This document shows positions 52,679 to 63,143 of a stretch of 64,000 bases of DNA, in pieces. The position numbers were made by a program, and so were the translations under genes. Location: NCBI RefSeq assembly GCF_000331535.1, contig NZ_AMZN01000008.1, positions 1 through 64,000 of the forward strand, given 5' to 3'. Source of the DNA: Fulvivirga imtechensis AK7. Its GTDB lineage: Bacteria > Bacteroidota > Bacteroidia > Cytophagales > Cyclobacteriaceae. A model generated the notes under the pieces. That model was not told where the DNA came from and searched no databases. It saw only the letters and a list, made by a program, of their open reading frames with translations. Position 1 is the stretch's first letter, and every line of letters begins with the position of its first letter.

Positions 52679-53848
52679 ATGAACATATTTAAAAGATCCC
52701 AATTCCTAGAGCTGGCTGATGTGCATGCAGTGCATTGTGTTTCCATCTACATTACTACACATCGGGTATCAACCCCTGACAACCTTTACAAAGATAAGAT
52801 GAGCCTCAAAAACAGGATTAAAGAAGCTGAGGCTCAACTACGTGGATACGGCCTCTCAGAGCAAGAGAGCCATGACTACCTTGCAAAGGCATATGAGCTT
52901 GTTGAAGACGAAGTGTTTTGGTCGCATTGTTCTGATGGCCTGGCTCTTTTCCTTTACAATGGTGATATACAATATCATACATTGCCATCAGCTTTTGATG
53001 AATTCACCTATGTATCAACACATCTGTACCTTAAGCCACTGGTAGAGTTTCTACACGGTGAAGGACGTCATTTTATCATGGCGCTAAGTCTGGGAAATGT
53101 ACACTTCTATGAAGCCACCCGGCATACCATCACAGAAGTTAATACAGAAGGGTTAATACCTGAGGCCCTGGAAGAAGCTGTAGGAACGGATTATGAGCAA
53201 AAAACACTTCAGTACAGAAGTGGTCAGGGAGAGCGGGGAAACAGTGCGGGTATTTTTCATGGCCATGGGTCAGGAAACGACTCGGAAAGAAAAATGGAAG
53301 CCCAAAAATACTTCAGAGCTATTAATGATGGGCTTATGCAAATGCTGCATGATGAGAAAGCGCCACTGGTCATTGCATGCGTTGATTATCTATATCCTAT
53401 TTATAAGGAGACCAACCACTATAAATATCTGTCAGAAAAGCATATTAGTGGCAACCATGACAAGTTGGATATTATGGAACTCAAAGAACGAGCGTGGGAA
53501 ATTGTAAAGGATGGCTTTGAGCAGGAGAGGGCTACAGCAAAAGATAAATATGAACTGTTACTGAGTGGAGGAAAGGCGGCTTTCAATCCGGAGGAGGTTA
53601 TCCCAGGAGCAATTATTGGCAGAGCGGAAACCCTTTTTCTAAAACGGGGAGCCTTGCTTTGGGGCACTTATGATAAAAATGAGAACAAAGTACACATCGA
53701 CCAGATACAAAAGACCAATAATGCGGAACTCCTTAACAAAGCAGCGGTAGAAACAATAAAAAATGCCGGGGAGGTATACATTTTAGAGGAAGCCGACATG
53801 CCTGATAGCACTACTCCTGCCAACGCTGTATTCAGATACCAGATGTAG
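52679..53848 (+). CDS. bacterial archaeo-eukaryotic release-factor-like (baeRF) protein
   Basis: 389 residues. Three-domain layout of baeRF proteins: an N-terminal domain with VSIYITTHRVSTPDNLYKDK, a central eRF1 domain 2-like part (FIMALSLGNVHFYEATRHTI ... GHGSGNDSERKMEAQKYFRA) and an L7Ae-like C-terminal domain (GRAETLFLKRGALLWGTYD). The GGQ of true release factors is replaced by the HGHGSG region. Thought to act on stalled or hibernating ribosomes; direct evidence for this subfamily is not known to me. It belongs to the stress cluster. Confidence 0.82.
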   Translation: MNIFKRSQFLELADVHAVHCVSIYITTHRVSTPDNLYKDKMSLKNRIKEAEAQLRGYGLSEQESHDYLAKAYELVEDEVFWSHCSDGLALFLYNGDIQYHTLPSAFDEFTYVSTHLYLKPLVEFLHGEGRHFIMALSLGNVHFYEATRHTITEVNTEGLIPEALEEAVGTDYEQKTLQYRSGQGERGNSAGIFHGHGSGNDSERKMEAQKYFRAINDGLMQMLHDEKAPLVIACVDYLYPIYKETNHYKYLSEKHISGNHDKLDIMELKERAWEIVKDGFEQERATAKDKYELLLSGGKAAFNPEEVIPGAIIGRAETLFLKRGALLWGTYDKNENKVHIDQIQKTNNAELLNKAAVETIKNAGEVYILEEADMPDSTTPANAVFRYQM

Positions 53849-53943
53849 TGAAAATTCACAGGAATGTGTCATGATGTGTAGCGTTTTGCACATCTGCCTG
53901 ATGATGAGATGGTGCAATAGCAGTGATAAAGCTCATTGTGATA

Positions 53944-53960
53944 TTGGCATAATCTTTCCA
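53944..53960 (+). promoter_or_regulatory. sigma-54-like element before the PfpI gene
   Basis: TTGGCAT-AATCT-TTCCA, 52 bp before the ATG at 54012. Shares TTGGCATAAT with the site at 52215. Confidence 0.45.
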
Positions 53961-54011
53961 TCATTTGCAAGGTAATAGAAGTAATACAATGATCATTTAA
54001 TCAAAAAAGCA

Positions 54012-54578
54012 ATGGAAGATATACTTAGAAATAAAAAGGTAGCCATACTGGTTACAAACGGATTTGAAGAAGTAGAACTGACAGAGCCAAAGAGGGCATT
54101 GGAAAGAGCTGGTGCGGTAGCGCATATTGTTTCTCCTGAAAAGTCAAAAGTAAAAGCATGGGATAAGAAAGAGTGGGGTAAAGAATATAATGTGGACCAA
54201 CCGCTGAACAACGCAGACCCAACGGATTATGATGCACTGTTACTTCCCGGTGGAGTGATCAACCCAGACCATTTACGAATGAACGCAAAGGCTGTGTCTT
54301 TTGTGAATCGTTTCATCGAAGACGGGAAGCCCATTGCAGCCATTTGTCATGGGCCATGGACACTTATAGAAACCGGTGCCCTGAAAGGACGCAGAGTTAC
54401 TTCTTACGCGTCCATTAAGACAGATCTGATCAATGCAGGTGCAGATTGGGTTGACGAGGAGGTAGTCGTTGACCGCGGGTTAGTTACCAGTAGAAACCCG
54501 GGAGACATACCGGCATTCTGCAAAATGATGATAGAAGAATTTTCTGAGGGCGTGCATGAGGAACAAAAGACTTTATAG
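54012..54578 (+). CDS. DJ-1/PfpI-family protein (YhbO-like)
   Basis: 188 residues. FEEVELTEPKRALERAG contains the conserved Glu, and the nucleophile-elbow cysteine is in AAICHGPWTLIE (about Cys114) with the following His. Members are described as deglycases, glyoxalases or chaperones induced by stress. Length and motif match the PfpI/YhbO type. Followed by an IS-like remnant. Confidence 0.9.
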   Translation: MEDILRNKKVAILVTNGFEEVELTEPKRALERAGAVAHIVSPEKSKVKAWDKKEWGKEYNVDQPLNNADPTDYDALLLPGGVINPDHLRMNAKAVSFVNRFIEDGKPIAAICHGPWTLIETGALKGRRVTSYASIKTDLINAGADWVDEEVVVDRGLVTSRNPGDIPAFCKMMIEEFSEGVHEEQKTL

Positions 54579-54587
54579 ATAAATGAC

Positions 54588-54858
54588 GGTTGTCTCAAAA
54601 AGTAACAAAAGTTGTAAACCATCATCTCTCCAGTTATAGAACTACAGAGGGAGTGATTAGGGGGGCATCAATACTATGAGTTAAGGTCGATTTAAAAGTC
54701 CTTCTCCTTTAGGAGAGGGATCTATGCACAAATTACTGCTCCAAAGGTGCATGGATCTCTCCCTCTGGTCCCCGATGGCAAGTTCGGGACATGCGGATGA
54801 CTGTACTTCTTAGAAGATTTCTTTTCTTATTGTAATAACGGTTTATTTTGGGACAGCC
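54588..54858. mobile_element. 271-bp element with GGTTGTCTC / GGACAGCC ends
   Basis: Ends GGTTGTCTCAAAAAG and TTATTTTGGGACAGCC are imperfect inverses and related to the GAGGCTGTCT ends at 13186 and 48255. The interior at 54712-54835 is the second copy of the GAGAGGGATCTATGCA ... TGCATGGATCTCTCCC hairpin repeat also found at 34615-34770. No coding region; the 353-bp gap 54579-54931 contains only this. Confidence 0.65.
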
Positions 54859-54931
54859 TTTTTTATAATTATTTAATAAAAATACGGGTGCAAAGCGCCA
54901 TTCACAATAGATTGAAAACACGAAGAAACTG

Positions 54932-55363
54932 ATGAAACCCTTATATACAGCCGAAGTAGTCGCCCAGGGCGGCCGGTCGGGAAACGTAAAATCACAGGAT
55001 GGAAACCTAAACCTCCAATTGTCTGTACCTGAGAGTATGGGAGGTGACGGAGCAGCCGGAACAAATCCCGAGCAACTTTTTGCAGCCGCTTACGGCCCCT
55101 GTTTTCTGGGTGCGTTGGAGTCGGTTGCAAAAAAAGAAAATATAGATCTGAACAACCCAAGAATTATTGTAAAAGCGTCTTTCAACGAAGATGGAGACGA
55201 ATTTGCAATCTCAGCAGGGCTTAATGTCATTGATGAATCGGTTGAAGATGAGGTGCTGATACAACTTGTAAAAAAAACACACCAGGTTTGTCCGTATTCA
55301 AAAGCCATAAAGGGAAATATTGATGTAACTTTAACTGCAAACAAACTGGAAGTAGAGGCATGA
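54932..55363 (+). CDS. ohr: organic hydroperoxide resistance protein (Ohr/OsmC family)
   Basis: 143 residues. Reduces organic peroxides with two cysteines: Cys57 in AAAYGPCFLGAL (peroxidatic) and Cys120 in THQVCPYSKAI (resolving). MYTAEVVAQGGR-like opening (LYTAEVVAQGGRSG) and GTNPEQLFAAAY are Ohr hallmarks. Its stop overlaps the start of the PNPOx-like gene (ATGA at 55360-55363), so they are co-translated. Confidence 0.93.
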   Translation: MKPLYTAEVVAQGGRSGNVKSQDGNLNLQLSVPESMGGDGAAGTNPEQLFAAAYGPCFLGALESVAKKENIDLNNPRIIVKASFNEDGDEFAISAGLNVIDESVEDEVLIQLVKKTHQVCPYSKAIKGNIDVTLTANKLEVEA

Positions 55364-55782
55364 TAAATGATGGAGCAGAAGAATTAAGAGATGATATTGC
55401 TGCTATTGAGGTGGCCATGCTTACATTGAGTGATGAGCAGGGGCACCTCAATAGCTATCCCATGTATACTCTTCAACTCGATAGAGATGGAGTACTTTGG
55501 TTTTTTATAAGGCAGAGCACATTTCAATCCTCAAAAACTGAGTATGTGAACCTCAGCTACGCAGACCCGGGTTCTCATACTTACCTCTCCATTTCCGGCA
55601 GCGCCATCTGCAGGGAAGACCCGGAGTTAAAAAGAAAATTCTGGTCCCCGCTGTATGAGACATGGTTTCCAATGGGAGTCGACCATACTGATCTCTGTCT
55701 GTTAGCAGTTAAAATAGAAAAGGCCGATATTTGGGACCCGGAAACCGCTGCTATGAAAAATTTAATCAATATAAAGAGGTAA
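55360..55782 (+). CDS. pyridoxamine-5'-phosphate-oxidase-like general stress protein
   Basis: 140 residues. FMN-binding split-barrel: LNSYPMYTLQLDRDGVLWFF then FQSSKTEYVNLSYADPG and a C-terminal FWSPLYETWFPMGVDH typical of the general stress protein 26 subgroup. The ligand could be FMN, heme or F420-like cofactors; FMN is most likely. Coupled to ohr by a 4-bp overlap. Confidence 0.87.
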   Translation: MINDGAEELRDDIAAIEVAMLTLSDEQGHLNSYPMYTLQLDRDGVLWFFIRQSTFQSSKTEYVNLSYADPGSHTYLSISGSAICREDPELKRKFWSPLYETWFPMGVDHTDLCLLAVKIEKADIWDPETAAMKNLINIKR

Positions 55783-55872
55783 GGGTAAAGAGGTGATACA
55801 TATCACTTTTGAGCCTTTTCTGTTATAGTAGTGGATATTGCTATATATGAGCTATAAGTGTATCTCCATAAA

Positions 55873-58800
55873 ATGAGTACTAATAAGGCAAAGAGTGTAT
55901 TATTAAAAATACTTAAAGGGATCGGTTGGTTCTTTCTGGGGCTAATTTTATTGCTTATTATCATTATCCTATCCTTGCGGATACCAAAAGTTCAGCAACT
56001 AATCACAGATGAGGCTGTTAAATTCTTCAAAAGCAAAGTAAATACAGAGGCCCGTATCGGACGCTTGTATGTAAATTTCCCCAAAACAATCATCATTGAA
56101 AACATCTATATCGAAGACTTAAAGGGCGATACGCTTGTTTACAGCCAGCGCATAGCTGTAGATACCGATCTGTGGGGGTTACTTGATAATCGCTTTGAGA
56201 TCAATGATCTGGAGGTGGAAAAGCTCATTTCCAATATTTATAATACTTCAAACGACAGCACATTTAACTATCAGTTTATCATAGATGGATTTGCCGCTCC
56301 GTCTGACAGCACCCAGACCGCTACCTCTCAGGATACCACCGCACAACCTTTTACTTTTGCGATTTACGAAGCGACCATTAAGGATAGCAGAGTCGAATAT
56401 AAGGATCTGTATAATGGAATGAAGCTCTCAGCGCACATTGGTGGATTTCATACCAGTTTGTCAGACTTTGACCTGGAAGAATTGATCATCAGTATTGACG
56501 AGATCACACTGACAGACAGCAAGGGGAAATTTGCCATACTTAAAAGTACCGAGTCAGATACCACTGCTGCGGAACAGGTTGTCAATATCTCTGGCAAGTC
56601 ATTATTGGTGGATAATGTGGAATTCACCTTTGAGGATAAGCCGGGAGCGCTCAAAGTTTTTACGGATATCGGTCGTGTAGAAGGTGATATAAATGAGATA
56701 GATATTAACCGGCAGATCTACCGAATTGATAATATGGCCATACTTAACAGCTTCGTTTCTGTCGATCAGTTTTCCGGGGCTGATACAACAACCACAGCAG
56801 ATACCGCGTCAACTGCCGCTATAGAGCTTTTGGCCAGCGTTAAAAAGGGGGCGATAAAAAATACATCGTTCAGATTTTATGACCATACGGCTCCTGCTGT
56901 TCAGGGATTTGACCCTGCTCATATGTGGTTTCGACAGGTAAATGCAGACTTTGAGGCTATAGAATTTAAAAACGGGTATGCACAGGGAGAAGTCAAACAG
57001 CTTTCAGCCAATGAAAAAGGGGGAATGACATTGAAGCAATTTCAAAGTGCTTTTAAATATGGCCCGGACGAATCATATGCCAATAATTTGAAGCTTGTCA
57101 CAGACCGATCCAATATCAGTGCAGATCTTAGAGCAGGCTATCTCTCCATAGAAGCGCTGCAGAATGACCTTAAGGCTGTTGCAGTTGATGCAAAATTTTC
57201 AAGATCCAGAATAGACCTGCAGGATATCTTTTATTTTCAACCGGCTTTGAAGCAAAACATGCCTGCTTTGACCGAAAGATCCAGCCAGATAATTGTTGAA
57301 GGAGCCATAGAAGGTGAGCTGGCGGACCTGAATGTCCGGCAGCTTGAGTTGGAAGCCCTGCGCTCTACACATATGCAGATTACAGGCAATATCAAGGGAC
57401 TACCCGATGCTGATAACCTGGCGTGGGATGTTGATCTCAAAGAGCTGATCACCTCCAGACGGGATATAAGCTCTGTGGTACCTGACACACTCATACCACC
57501 GGATATAAATCTACCCCGGCAGATCAGGGTGTCCGGTACATCGAAAGGGAGCATGTCCGATTTCAAGGCCAGGATAAAGATAGGTACATCTTATGGCGGA
57601 GCAGAGGCCAACGTGAGGCTAACAAAACAAACCCCGGAGTTGTATGCCTATGAAGGTCATATAGAGGCAGACAGCTTCAATCTGGGAGCTTTGCTCAATC
57701 AGGAGGCGCAGATGGGCGCTATATCATTAAATGCTGATGTAGATGGAGAGGGCTTTGACCCTGCAGACATGAAAGCAAAAATAAAGGGCAAAGTATCCTC
57801 TTTTGTTTATAATAGCTACAACTACAACAACCTGGATATTAATGGAAGGGTAGAGGGGATGCAGTTTCAGGGCGACCTGGCCATGGACGATCCGAACCTG
57901 GATTTCGACTTTCAGGGCCTGGTTAACCTCAATGACAGTATTCCGCAATACAGTTTCACCCTAAACCTGCAGGCGCTTGATATGCAGGCGCTCAACTTTT
58001 CTCAGGAAGACCTCAAGATAAGGGCCAGAGTAGTTTCCGATATCAGGGGCAGTACTATCCAAAACATTAACGGCACCCTGGAAATTGAAGATATGGTTAT
58101 CAGCAGAGAGGAGGATATTTATCGGTTGGATACCTTCCTGCTGTCGGCTACTACGGACAAAGAGATTACGGATATCTCTATATTTTCTAATATCATAGAT
58201 GCACAATTTAACGGTAACTTTGACCTAGCTACACTGCCGGAAGTGTTTGAAAAGCATATCAACAGATACTATTCTCTGACTGATGTACCGGATGTGTCAG
58301 AGCTTGCTCCTCAACAGTTTGACTTTAATATTAACATAAAGAGCCCGCTGTTTTTTTCCGAAATACTAATTCCCGGCCTGGAAGAATTCGAACCAGGGCC
58401 CATCAAAGGTTCGTACAATAGCGACCGATGGGCGCTTGATGTTACCGTAAATGTGCCGAAGATAGTATATACTGGCACCGCTGTAGATTCATTGAACATC
58501 CACGTCTACTCAAATGAAGAATATCTTGGCTATGAAACGAAAATCGCCAGTCTCGGCGCCGGGGCTATCGAGGTTGAAAACATTCACCTGACAGGAATTG
58601 TTGAAGCGGGGCACATCGAAACCGACCTGATGATAAAGGATGACACAGGTGAAAATAAGTATATGTTTGGCGGTATATTTATTAGCGGTGACGAATATTA
58701 CCGTTTTCAATTTACCCCAGGGGAATTTATGCTCAACTATGAAGATTGGAAGGTTAAACCCAGCAATGCGATAGATTTTTATCCTTCGGGAATTTGGGTG

Positions 58801-60834
58801 CAAAACATGGTCCTCACCAAGGATGGTCAGCGGATAGCTGTTGAGTCTGCAATAAACCAGGAAAATGATAGCACATTAGCCGTGGGAATCACCGATTTTG
58901 ATCTTAGCTTCATAGGGAAACTCGATGAAAGTGAGCAGTATCTGGTTGGAGGTATATTAGATGGCAACATCAACTTGATAATGGAAACTGCAAAATCTGC
59001 GTTTACTTCTGATCTGAATATTACTGATTTTAGCTTTAAGGGAGATACGCTTGGCAACGTCACCCTTCAGGCCGCTCAGGTGGAGGGAAACCGGTATAAC
59101 CTGGACCTCGAGATTAAAAGTGAACTCAATAACCTGAAAGTGGATGGCTACTATTTGGCGGATAGCGTACCTGATATGCACTTTGATGTTGATCTTGTGC
59201 GACTGGAACTGGCCTCAATAGAGTCGTTTACTATGGGACAACTTCAGAATATGGATGGGTTTCTCACAGGCGACTTGCAGCTTAGAGGATCAATGAGCGA
59301 TCCGGATATAATAGGTAATATCAGATTTAATGAAGCGTCATTCACTACGGCCTTTCTTGGAAGCCGGATGTCCATTGACAATGAAGTGATAACTTTTAAC
59401 AGGGCCGGGATCACATTTAATGATTTTACTATAGCCGATGTAAATAACCATACTGCGCGCATCAACGGACGGGTGCTTACCAAAGACTATATTTTGTATG
59501 AACTTGACCTCAATGTCGTTACCAATGAATTCATGTTGCTGAACACCACAGAAGATCAAAATAAGCTGGTTTATGGGAAGGTTGAGGTGAACAGCAGAGC
59601 ATCTATCAGGGGCACGTCAGCTAGTCCTGATATACAGCTAGAGGTAAGCCTTAAAGACGACAGTTACCTGACATATGTTATCCCGGAAGAAGAGATCCAG
59701 CTTCAGGAACGTGAAGGTGTAGTGGAGTTTTTTGACAAGGATCAGGAAAATGATCCTTTTTTACAGGAAAAAGAAGTGTCTGCTACAACAGATTCCCTCA
59801 AAAGTACTTTCAAGGGTATAGACCTTACGGCAAAAATAGATGTTAACCGAAGCAATACCTTTAGTGTAATTATTGATCCGGTCACGGGTGACAAGCTTAC
59901 TGTTCAGGGTGATGCCAATCTTACCTTGGGTATCAAGCCATCTGGCGATATGACCCTCACTGGCAGGTATGAAGTACATAATGGTCAGTATAATCTGAAT
60001 TTCTACGGCCTCGTCAAGAGGGAATTTGATATAGCCGAAGGCAGTTACCTGATCTGGACGGGCGATCCGTTAAATGCCCGTGTCGACATAACTGCCACTT
60101 ATACTGTTTCTGCTGTGTACCAAAACCCGGGAAGTAATGAGGTTTCCAGTCAAAAAGTACCGTTCATTGTTTATCTGGATATAAAAAATGAACTGCTAAG
60201 CCCGGAGATATCTTTCCGCCTTGGTTTAGCTGAAAGTGCCGCGGCTTCCGGTGCACAGGCTTTTGTATCAACAGTGAACAAAAGTGAGAATGAACGTAAT
60301 ACCCAGGTGTTCTACTTGTTGCTTTTTAAGAGTACAAAAGACCTGGAGTCTTTCAGTACAACTGGTGGAGGGGGTAATATTGCCGAAGCTACTGCCAGAA
60401 GCAGTGCCAGCAGGATACTGAGCAATCAGCTCAACAGACTTGCCGGTAAGATCGAGGGTGTGGAGCTGAGTCTCGACCTGCAATCGTACAACACTACCGG
60501 GGCTTCCGGGGGCACAACTCAACTGGAGTTAGGGCTTTCCAAACAACTTTTTAACAACAGGGTCATAGTTAAAGTTGCTGGCAGTTTTGGTCTGGAAGGG
60601 CAGGAAGCTGAACAGCAGCAAAATCTGTCAGATTTTGCCGGAGATATAAAAGTGGAATACAAGATCACCGAAGATGGTCGCTACAGGTTAGTGGGATTCC
60701 GCCAAAATGAATATGACAACCTCTTGCAGGGTGAGATCATAAAAACAGGTGTGGGTATTATATTCGTTCGGGACTACGATGCTTTTAGAGAACTGTTCAG
60801 TATGAAGAAGGATAAAAAGGAAGGGGGCGAATGA
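55873..60834 (+). CDS. tamB: TamB, AsmA-like lipid-transport/assembly protein
   Basis: 1653 residues. One N-terminal signal anchor (about 13-37, GWFFLGLILLLIIIILSL), a very long periplasmic beta-helical body of AsmA/DUF748-like repeats (TARIGRLYVNFPKTIIIENI is the typical start) and the C-terminal DUF490/TamB domain (about 1300-1653, LTAKIDVNRSNTFSVIIDPV, GLELGLSKQLF-like end). It bridges inner and outer membranes. GTG at 55858 is in frame but ATG 55873 suits the anchor better. The stop overlaps tamL by 4 bp (ATGA). Confidence 0.92.
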   Translation: MSTNKAKSVLLKILKGIGWFFLGLILLLIIIILSLRIPKVQQLITDEAVKFFKSKVNTEARIGRLYVNFPKTIIIENIYIEDLKGDTLVYSQRIAVDTDLWGLLDNRFEINDLEVEKLISNIYNTSNDSTFNYQFIIDGFAAPSDSTQTATSQDTTAQPFTFAIYEATIKDSRVEYKDLYNGMKLSAHIGGFHTSLSDFDLEELIISIDEITLTDSKGKFAILKSTESDTTAAEQVVNISGKSLLVDNVEFTFEDKPGALKVFTDIGRVEGDINEIDINRQIYRIDNMAILNSFVSVDQFSGADTTTTADTASTAAIELLASVKKGAIKNTSFRFYDHTAPAVQGFDPAHMWFRQVNADFEAIEFKNGYAQGEVKQLSANEKGGMTLKQFQSAFKYGPDESYANNLKLVTDRSNISADLRAGYLSIEALQNDLKAVAVDAKFSRSRIDLQDIFYFQPALKQNMPALTERSSQIIVEGAIEGELADLNVRQLELEALRSTHMQITGNIKGLPDADNLAWDVDLKELITSRRDISSVVPDTLIPPDINLPRQIRVSGTSKGSMSDFKARIKIGTSYGGAEANVRLTKQTPELYAYEGHIEADSFNLGALLNQEAQMGAISLNADVDGEGFDPADMKAKIKGKVSSFVYNSYNYNNLDINGRVEGMQFQGDLAMDDPNLDFDFQGLVNLNDSIPQYSFTLNLQALDMQALNFSQEDLKIRARVVSDIRGSTIQNINGTLEIEDMVISREEDIYRLDTFLLSATTDKEITDISIFSNIIDAQFNGNFDLATLPEVFEKHINRYYSLTDVPDVSELAPQQFDFNINIKSPLFFSEILIPGLEEFEPGPIKGSYNSDRWALDVTVNVPKIVYTGTAVDSLNIHVYSNEEYLGYETKIASLGAGAIEVENIHLTGIVEAGHIETDLMIKDDTGENKYMFGGIFISGDEYYRFQFTPGEFMLNYEDWKVKPSNAIDFYPSGIWVQNMVLTKDGQRIAVESAINQENDSTLAVGITDFDLSFIGKLDESEQYLVGGILDGNINLIMETAKSAFTSDLNITDFSFKGDTLGNVTLQAAQVEGNRYNLDLEIKSELNNLKVDGYYLADSVPDMHFDVDLVRLELASIESFTMGQLQNMDGFLTGDLQLRGSMSDPDIIGNIRFNEASFTTAFLGSRMSIDNEVITFNRAGITFNDFTIADVNNHTARINGRVLTKDYILYELDLNVVTNEFMLLNTTEDQNKLVYGKVEVNSRASIRGTSASPDIQLEVSLKDDSYLTYVIPEEEIQLQEREGVVEFFDKDQENDPFLQEKEVSATTDSLKSTFKGIDLTAKIDVNRSNTFSVIIDPVTGDKLTVQGDANLTLGIKPSGDMTLTGRYEVHNGQYNLNFYGLVKREFDIAEGSYLIWTGDPLNARVDITATYTVSAVYQNPGSNEVSSQKVPFIVYLDIKNELLSPEISFRLGLAESAAASGAQAFVSTVNKSENERNTQVFYLLLFKSTKDLESFSTTGGGGNIAEATARSSASRILSNQLNRLAGKIEGVELSLDLQSYNTTGASGGTTQLELGLSKQLFNNRVIVKVAGSFGLEGQEAEQQQNLSDFAGDIKVEYKITEDGRYRLVGFRQNEYDNLLQGEIIKTGVGIIFVRDYDAFRELFSMKKDKKEGGE

Positions 60835-63143
60835 GAACAGGAATTATATACTGCCTTTGCTTGTTTTCCCTGGTGTTTTTTGGCTGTAGCGGAGCTAAAT
60901 ACCTGAATGAAGGACAGAAATACTATGATGGAGCCACCATCAGGTTTAGGGCTGCCAAACCTGTAAAAGACAAGAGCAAAATTAAGCCGGAGATGGAAGA
61001 GATGCTCACTCCCAAACCCAATGCCAGGCTATTGGGCGCCAGACCAAAAGTGTGGTTTTATCACATAGCGGGCGAACCAAAAAAAGAAAAGGGGCTGAAG
61101 CACTGGATGAAGACCAAGCTGGGTGAAACCCCTGTTTACTTTTCAGATGTTGATATTTCAAGAAATATCAACTTACTGGAAAACAAATTGCATAATGAAG
61201 GTTTTTTCGATGCACACGTTGATCATGAGGTCCACGAAAAGAAAAACGCCAACACTATTACCTATAATGCCCATGTAAATGAGCCCTATAGATATGATAC
61301 CATTCATTTTCCGGTTGGGGAAAGTTCTCTGGTCCGGGCCATCAGAGGCACCGGCGAAGAATCTCTGCTGGAAAAGCAGCAACGATATGATCTGGACCGG
61401 TTAAAAGAAGAAAGGCTGCGTATTGAAAAAGGCCTTAAAGATCAGGGATATTTTTATTTTGATGATCAATTTCTTTTATTCAGAGCAGATACCACTATTG
61501 GAAACAGAATGGTGGACCTGCACATGACCGTTAAGGAAGATACTCCCCCACAGGCAAAGCGATTCTTTAGAATAGGACAGGTAACAGTGTATCCCGAGTA
61601 CCAGTTTGATAAAAGGAACACGTTGGGAGAACCGGATACCACCATCGTAGGCTATGTGCGGTATATACACAGTAAAGATGATTTCAAGCCAGAGATGATC
61701 ATTAATCACGTAAGGATCAGAGAGGGTGATATATACACCAAAGAGGCAGAACTTGTTACACTCAACCGGCTCACCCAGCTTGACGTATTCAAATTTGTCA
61801 ATGTAGATTTCACCCGCTCTTCAGATCATGAGCTGCAAACCGATATATATCTTACTCCTTTCAAAAAGAAATCCCTTAGGCTAGAGCTTCAGGCTGTGTC
61901 CACTTCCAATAATTTTGTGGGGCCCAACTTTATAGCCTCTTTTCGCAACAGAAATTTTCTGCGAGGGGCAGAGCTATTTGAATTTAACCTTACGGCCGGC
62001 TATGAATTTCAAATGGGCGGGCAGAAACAAGATCAGGATGCTAAACAGTCGTCATTAAATTCATATATTCTTGGTGCGGAAGGAATACTGACAGTACCCA
62101 GATTTATTACCCCCTTTGATATTGAGAATGTATCTTCAAGATTTGTTCCTCAGACCAGATTCAGATTGGGATACAGGCTGCTGCAGCGGGTGGATTTTTT
62201 CAGGCTCAATTCTTTTGAAATAGACTACGGGTTTTCCTGGCGGGAGACAGTCACCCGAAGGCATGAGTTATATCCCGTAAGCATCAAATTCATTCAATTA
62301 GGCAGTATATCCGATACTTTTAATGAAATTCTGGGGAACAATCAACTTCTGGCACGTAGCTATGAAGAGCAGTTTATTCTTGGCGCTGTCTATTCCTTTT
62401 TTTACAATTCTCAAGGCAAGGAAGGACGTGCGACCAGGACCCATAACTTCTATTTTAATGGCAACATTGATCTTTCAGGCAATCTTGCTCATCTGCTACA
62501 GTTAGGGGTCAGGAAAAAAGAAAATACTGATGATGACCCTTATACCCTGCTTGGGTCTCCATATTCACAATTTGTAAAGACAGACATTGATATAAGGCAC
62601 TACTGGAGGTTTAGCAGATCATCAAGGCTTGCCTCCAGGTTAATTGCAGGCATAGGCTATGCCTACGGCAATTCGGTCGTGCTGCCATATACCAAACAAT
62701 TTTCCATAGGAGGCTCCAGCAGTATCCGGGCTTTTAGACCAAGGTCCGTAGGTCCCGGTACTTTTGAAACTCCTGAGAATCTTAGATTTATAGATCAGAC
62801 AGCCGATATTAAACTGGAGGGGAACGTAGAGTACCGGTTTGATATAGTAGGATCTTTCAAAGGCGCTGTTTTTGTAGATGCTGGAAATGTATGGACACTT
62901 AAAGAAGATGAGAACCGGCCCGGAGGCAGGTTTGATAGTGCAGAATTTTACAAACAGATAGCGGTAGGGACCGGGATAGGGCTTCGTTTTGATGTAGAGT
63001 TTTTTGTGATACGTTTTGATCTGGCCTTCCCTTTGAAAGTACCGTCAGACCCTAAATGGATGTTTAGTGAAATAGCCATACAAGACAGTGATTGGAGGCA
63101 GCAAAACCTCATATTAAATATTGCCATAGGTTATCCATTCTAA
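60831..63143 (+). CDS. tamL: TamL, lipidated TamA/BamA-type outer-membrane barrel
   Basis: 770 residues. Lipobox cysteine at 19 (LVFFGCSG) distinguishes it from proteobacterial TamA. POTRA-like domains (about 30-400; YFSDVDISRNINLLENKLHN, KRFFRIGQVTVYPEYQFD, VRIREGDIYTKEAELVTLNR) precede the D15/surface-antigen barrel (about 400-770) with the FSIGGSSSIRAFRPRSVGPG loop carrying the R-G/R-A-F motif of Omp85 proteins and the terminal LNIAIGYPF. Partner of TamB, co-translated through a 4-bp overlap. Confidence 0.93.
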   Translation: MRTGIIYCLCLFSLVFFGCSGAKYLNEGQKYYDGATIRFRAAKPVKDKSKIKPEMEEMLTPKPNARLLGARPKVWFYHIAGEPKKEKGLKHWMKTKLGETPVYFSDVDISRNINLLENKLHNEGFFDAHVDHEVHEKKNANTITYNAHVNEPYRYDTIHFPVGESSLVRAIRGTGEESLLEKQQRYDLDRLKEERLRIEKGLKDQGYFYFDDQFLLFRADTTIGNRMVDLHMTVKEDTPPQAKRFFRIGQVTVYPEYQFDKRNTLGEPDTTIVGYVRYIHSKDDFKPEMIINHVRIREGDIYTKEAELVTLNRLTQLDVFKFVNVDFTRSSDHELQTDIYLTPFKKKSLRLELQAVSTSNNFVGPNFIASFRNRNFLRGAELFEFNLTAGYEFQMGGQKQDQDAKQSSLNSYILGAEGILTVPRFITPFDIENVSSRFVPQTRFRLGYRLLQRVDFFRLNSFEIDYGFSWRETVTRRHELYPVSIKFIQLGSISDTFNEILGNNQLLARSYEEQFILGAVYSFFYNSQGKEGRATRTHNFYFNGNIDLSGNLAHLLQLGVRKKENTDDDPYTLLGSPYSQFVKTDIDIRHYWRFSRSSRLASRLIAGIGYAYGNSVVLPYTKQFSIGGSSSIRAFRPRSVGPGTFETPENLRFIDQTADIKLEGNVEYRFDIVGSFKGAVFVDAGNVWTLKEDENRPGGRFDSAEFYKQIAVGTGIGLRFDVEFFVIRFDLAFPLKVPSDPKWMFSEIAIQDSDWRQQNLILNIAIGYPF

